Source: Actinomycetota bacterium (GTDB lineage: Bacteria; Actinomycetota; Thermoleophilia; Gaiellales; Gaiellaceae). From it: a stretch of 6,064 nt of DNA. Made by a program: the position numbers and the translations under genes. Shown piece after piece: positions 4,150-6,064 of this stretch. The stretch covers positions 1-6,064 of the forward strand of contig VAYE01000191.1 of assembly GCA_005883235.1 (NCBI GenBank), given 5' to 3'. Numbering within the stretch: the first letter of the stretch is position 1; every line of letters begins with the position of its first letter. The notes beneath the pieces are model-generated. The model saw only the letters and a program-made list of their open reading frames with translations, was not told where the DNA came from and made no database searches.

Positions 4150-6064
4150 CTAACGGCGATCGCCGACATCGTCCGCCATTGGCCGAACGGTCGAGGCCAT
4201 GGCGGGCGCCCGCACGGGGCCGTCGAGAAGACGGAGGCCCGACACGCACGCCTGCAGGCAGTGGCTTACGGCGTCGACACGGACGTCGGATCGGGTCATC
4301 GTGGTGCGAACGCCGCCGACGGCTTGCTCGGGATCGCGGAACGCGAAAGTGTCCTCGGGCCGGATGACGAGCGTGCCGATGAAGTCCAGCGCTCGTGCCC
4401 AGGATCGCCGATATCGAGCCGCACGAGCGTCGTCGGCGGCTTGGGCGGCCAGACGCCACGCGCTTGCGATTCCCTCGGCGACGAACCCGGTGTTGAAGCT
4501 CGGCTCCGGCCCAGCCTTGCGTCTGCCACCCGGCCATCCCCCAGCTCCGAAGGAGCCGAAATCTCCCGCGGTACCAGCGAACCGCGTTCGTCAACGTCGT
4601 GGGAACCGGCTCGCCGAGTGCCACACTGCAAGCCGCGAGCGCGACGAGCACGGCGCCCGGCAGGAAATCATGATCCTGGAGCCGATCGAGCCGAACCGGG
4701 TGCTCACAGATGCGTCCGTCGTCGCGCAGCAGGCCCCGGACCCGGCGGACGAGCGGTTCGATCGCCCGGTGGCCGACGAGCTCTCGCTGGCCGACCGCGC
4801 CGGCGAGGAGGACGCAATCGCCGATCGCTCCATTTACGGAGTCCGAGAGGCGCAGCATCCCACTGCCGTCGACGCAGTCCAGGCAGCGCTCGAGCCCCGC
4901 CAGACCAAGCTCGACGTACGCGGGCTGTTCGAGCAGAGCCCCCGCCTCCTGAAGCGCCACGAGACCGTGCACCAGCCGCGGCGCCGTCGGCGGCCCGGTC
5001 GACGCGCCCGAGGCGGGTTCGAGGTGGTAGAGGGGCAACCCATTCGCTTCTACGTTTCGCGCCAGGTAGGCGCTGAGCACCGCGGCGATTTCCCGCGGAT
5101 CCTCGTCTGCGGCGGCGAGCCGTGGGCGCTGGGCAAAGCCGAAGCGAAGCCTGTGCACTCCTCGGGCGTCTGACAGCCATGACGTGGTGCGGCAAGTCGA
5201 CCAGATCGCTCCTTGCCGGTTTCGCGCCAGCGTTTGCACGACCTCGCGCGGCGACCAGTTGTTGTAGGGCACTGCTCCCGGAAGCGCCGTAGAGCGGCGG
5301 CCACGGTGCGCGACCGTGACGCTATCGAGGCCGCGCCGCATCTTCCACGCGGCGAGGTCGGCCGACACGCCGTGATCCTCTCGGTCGTGCAGGAGCGTCG
5401 TCACGACGGAGAAGGCGTCGGGAGCTTCACGATATTCCCGGAGCTCGCGTGGCTCGAGCATCGACGCGGCCTGCACGGCCGCCTCGGCGAGGAGATCCTC
5501 GATGTCGCCCGCTGCGTCAGCGATGCCGCGCGCGCGCAGGCCGTTCCGGTAGATGGCGACGGCCGCGCCCTCGAGCTCGTACGGTACGACGTCCGGCGAC
5601 AATGGTCGATCGGCGACACCTGCCAAGCCCGCTTGCGCCGCGAGCAGATCGCGCGCGCGGGCGATGACGGCGGCCGCCGTCGCGGAATCGTCGGCCCAGG
5701 CGAGCTCTTCGCCGTCGGGCTTCCCGTACGGCAGCCATGATTCGCCTGGCTCGACATGCTTCGTCAAGAGGTGGCGGAAGAGCTCGAACGGCTCCGTCTG
5801 CGCGAGCCCTGCGTTTCTGAAGCGCGCCTGGTCGAACTGCTCGATCTCCGAAACGAAAACCTGCGTGTTCGGAAGAGCACCTCCGAGCTTCCGCGCGAAG
5901 GTTGCGTCCCGCACGACGATGCCGTACCGGTCGAGATCCAGCTTCGAGGGCGGCACGCGGTGGAGCCGCCCGAGGCAGGAGACGCCGATCTTGAGTCCGG
6001 GGAGCGTCCGCTCGTTGACAGCGCCGTCGCTCGAGCGGACGGCGCGAACCGCCGCTGCCACGAG
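4150..6064 (-). CDS. AMMECR1-domain protein with C-terminal alpha/alpha-toroid-like region; 5' end beyond window, one frameshift
   Basis: The frame is open from the right edge (first possible start GTG 6061, probably internal). Numbered from there, residues 20-113 match the C-terminal half of an AMMECR1 domain: LPGLKIGVSCLGRL, LDLDRYGIVVR, LPN, NAGLAQTEPFELFR and WLPYG. The LRGCIGT-type hexapeptide of that family would lie upstream, outside the window. Residues about 160-296 look like a second, degenerate AMMECR1-like unit (VAIYRNGLRARG, FSVVTTLL, ALPGAVPYNNWSPREVVQTL). From about 323 the protein is helical with repeated blocks (LPLYHLEP, PRLVHGLVALQEA, GAIGDCVLLAGA, WGMAGWQTQGW), like alpha/alpha-toroid enzymes. 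At about 4501 one base is in excess. The neighbouring frame then gives SFNTGFVAEGIASAWRLAAQ, ALDFIGTLVIRPEDTFAFRD, GGVRTTMTRSDVRVDAVSHC and LQACVSGLRLL to TAG 4152-4150. Uncorrected, the frame runs on to 4127 with an Arg-rich nonsense tail. No signal peptide is visible. Function unknown; a sugar- or peptide-polymer role is only a guess from the toroid. Confidence 0.72.

Noticed and set aside
4066..5173. Two overlapping plus-strand open frames of more than 300 codons
   Set aside because: Both are antisense to the AMMECR1/toroid gene, which has recognisable motifs. The high GC content leaves stop codons rare in shadow frames.
1..6064. CRISPR array, toxin-antitoxin pair or other defence system
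   Set aside because: No regularly spaced repeats and no paired small genes were found. The accessory content is explained by insertion sequences.

Overview
This is a GC-rich window with high-GC codon use, from a soil-type bacterium. The style of the transposases and of the secreted phosphoesterase suggests a high-GC actinobacterium, possibly Thermoleophilia-like, but that is inference from remembered family patterns and not a database result. No RNA gene and no CRISPR array was seen.

Left part (1-1180): the minus strand carries the 5' end of a secreted phosphoesterase that runs off the left edge. Just upstream is a small lipoprotein-like reading frame whose end overlaps the phosphoesterase start by ATGA. 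Further upstream is a gene of unknown function with a Lys/Pro-rich tail, broken into several frames. A short plus-strand gene, also with one frame break, occupies 892-1180. Middle-left (1181-1910): a gene-free stretch with a 21-nt-spaced direct repeat, an intact orphan gene for a 138-residue protein, its terminator-like hairpin, and a structured inverted-repeat element.

Centre (about 1911-4050): a nest of related integrase-type (DDE) insertion sequences. A 3'-end remnant (minus) and a 5'-truncated, internally deleted copy (plus) flank a nearly complete element at 2164-3366 with perfect 17-bp terminal inverted repeats. The two broken neighbours both point their missing 5' ends at the central element and no target duplication is visible. 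This suggests IS-driven rearrangement rather than one clean insertion.

Right part (4107-6064): a long minus-strand gene, truncated by the right edge. It encodes an AMMECR1 domain, apparently a second degenerate AMMECR1-like unit, and then a helical repeat domain resembling an alpha/alpha toroid. Its last ~116 codons are shifted out of frame by one indel near 4501, and a small terminator follows it.

Almost every gene except the 138-residue one carries a 1-2 nt frame break. Many sit in G or CG runs, so indel sequencing or assembly errors are a serious alternative to true gene decay. The most unusual item is the AMMECR1/toroid protein; no complete new multi-gene system is evident.
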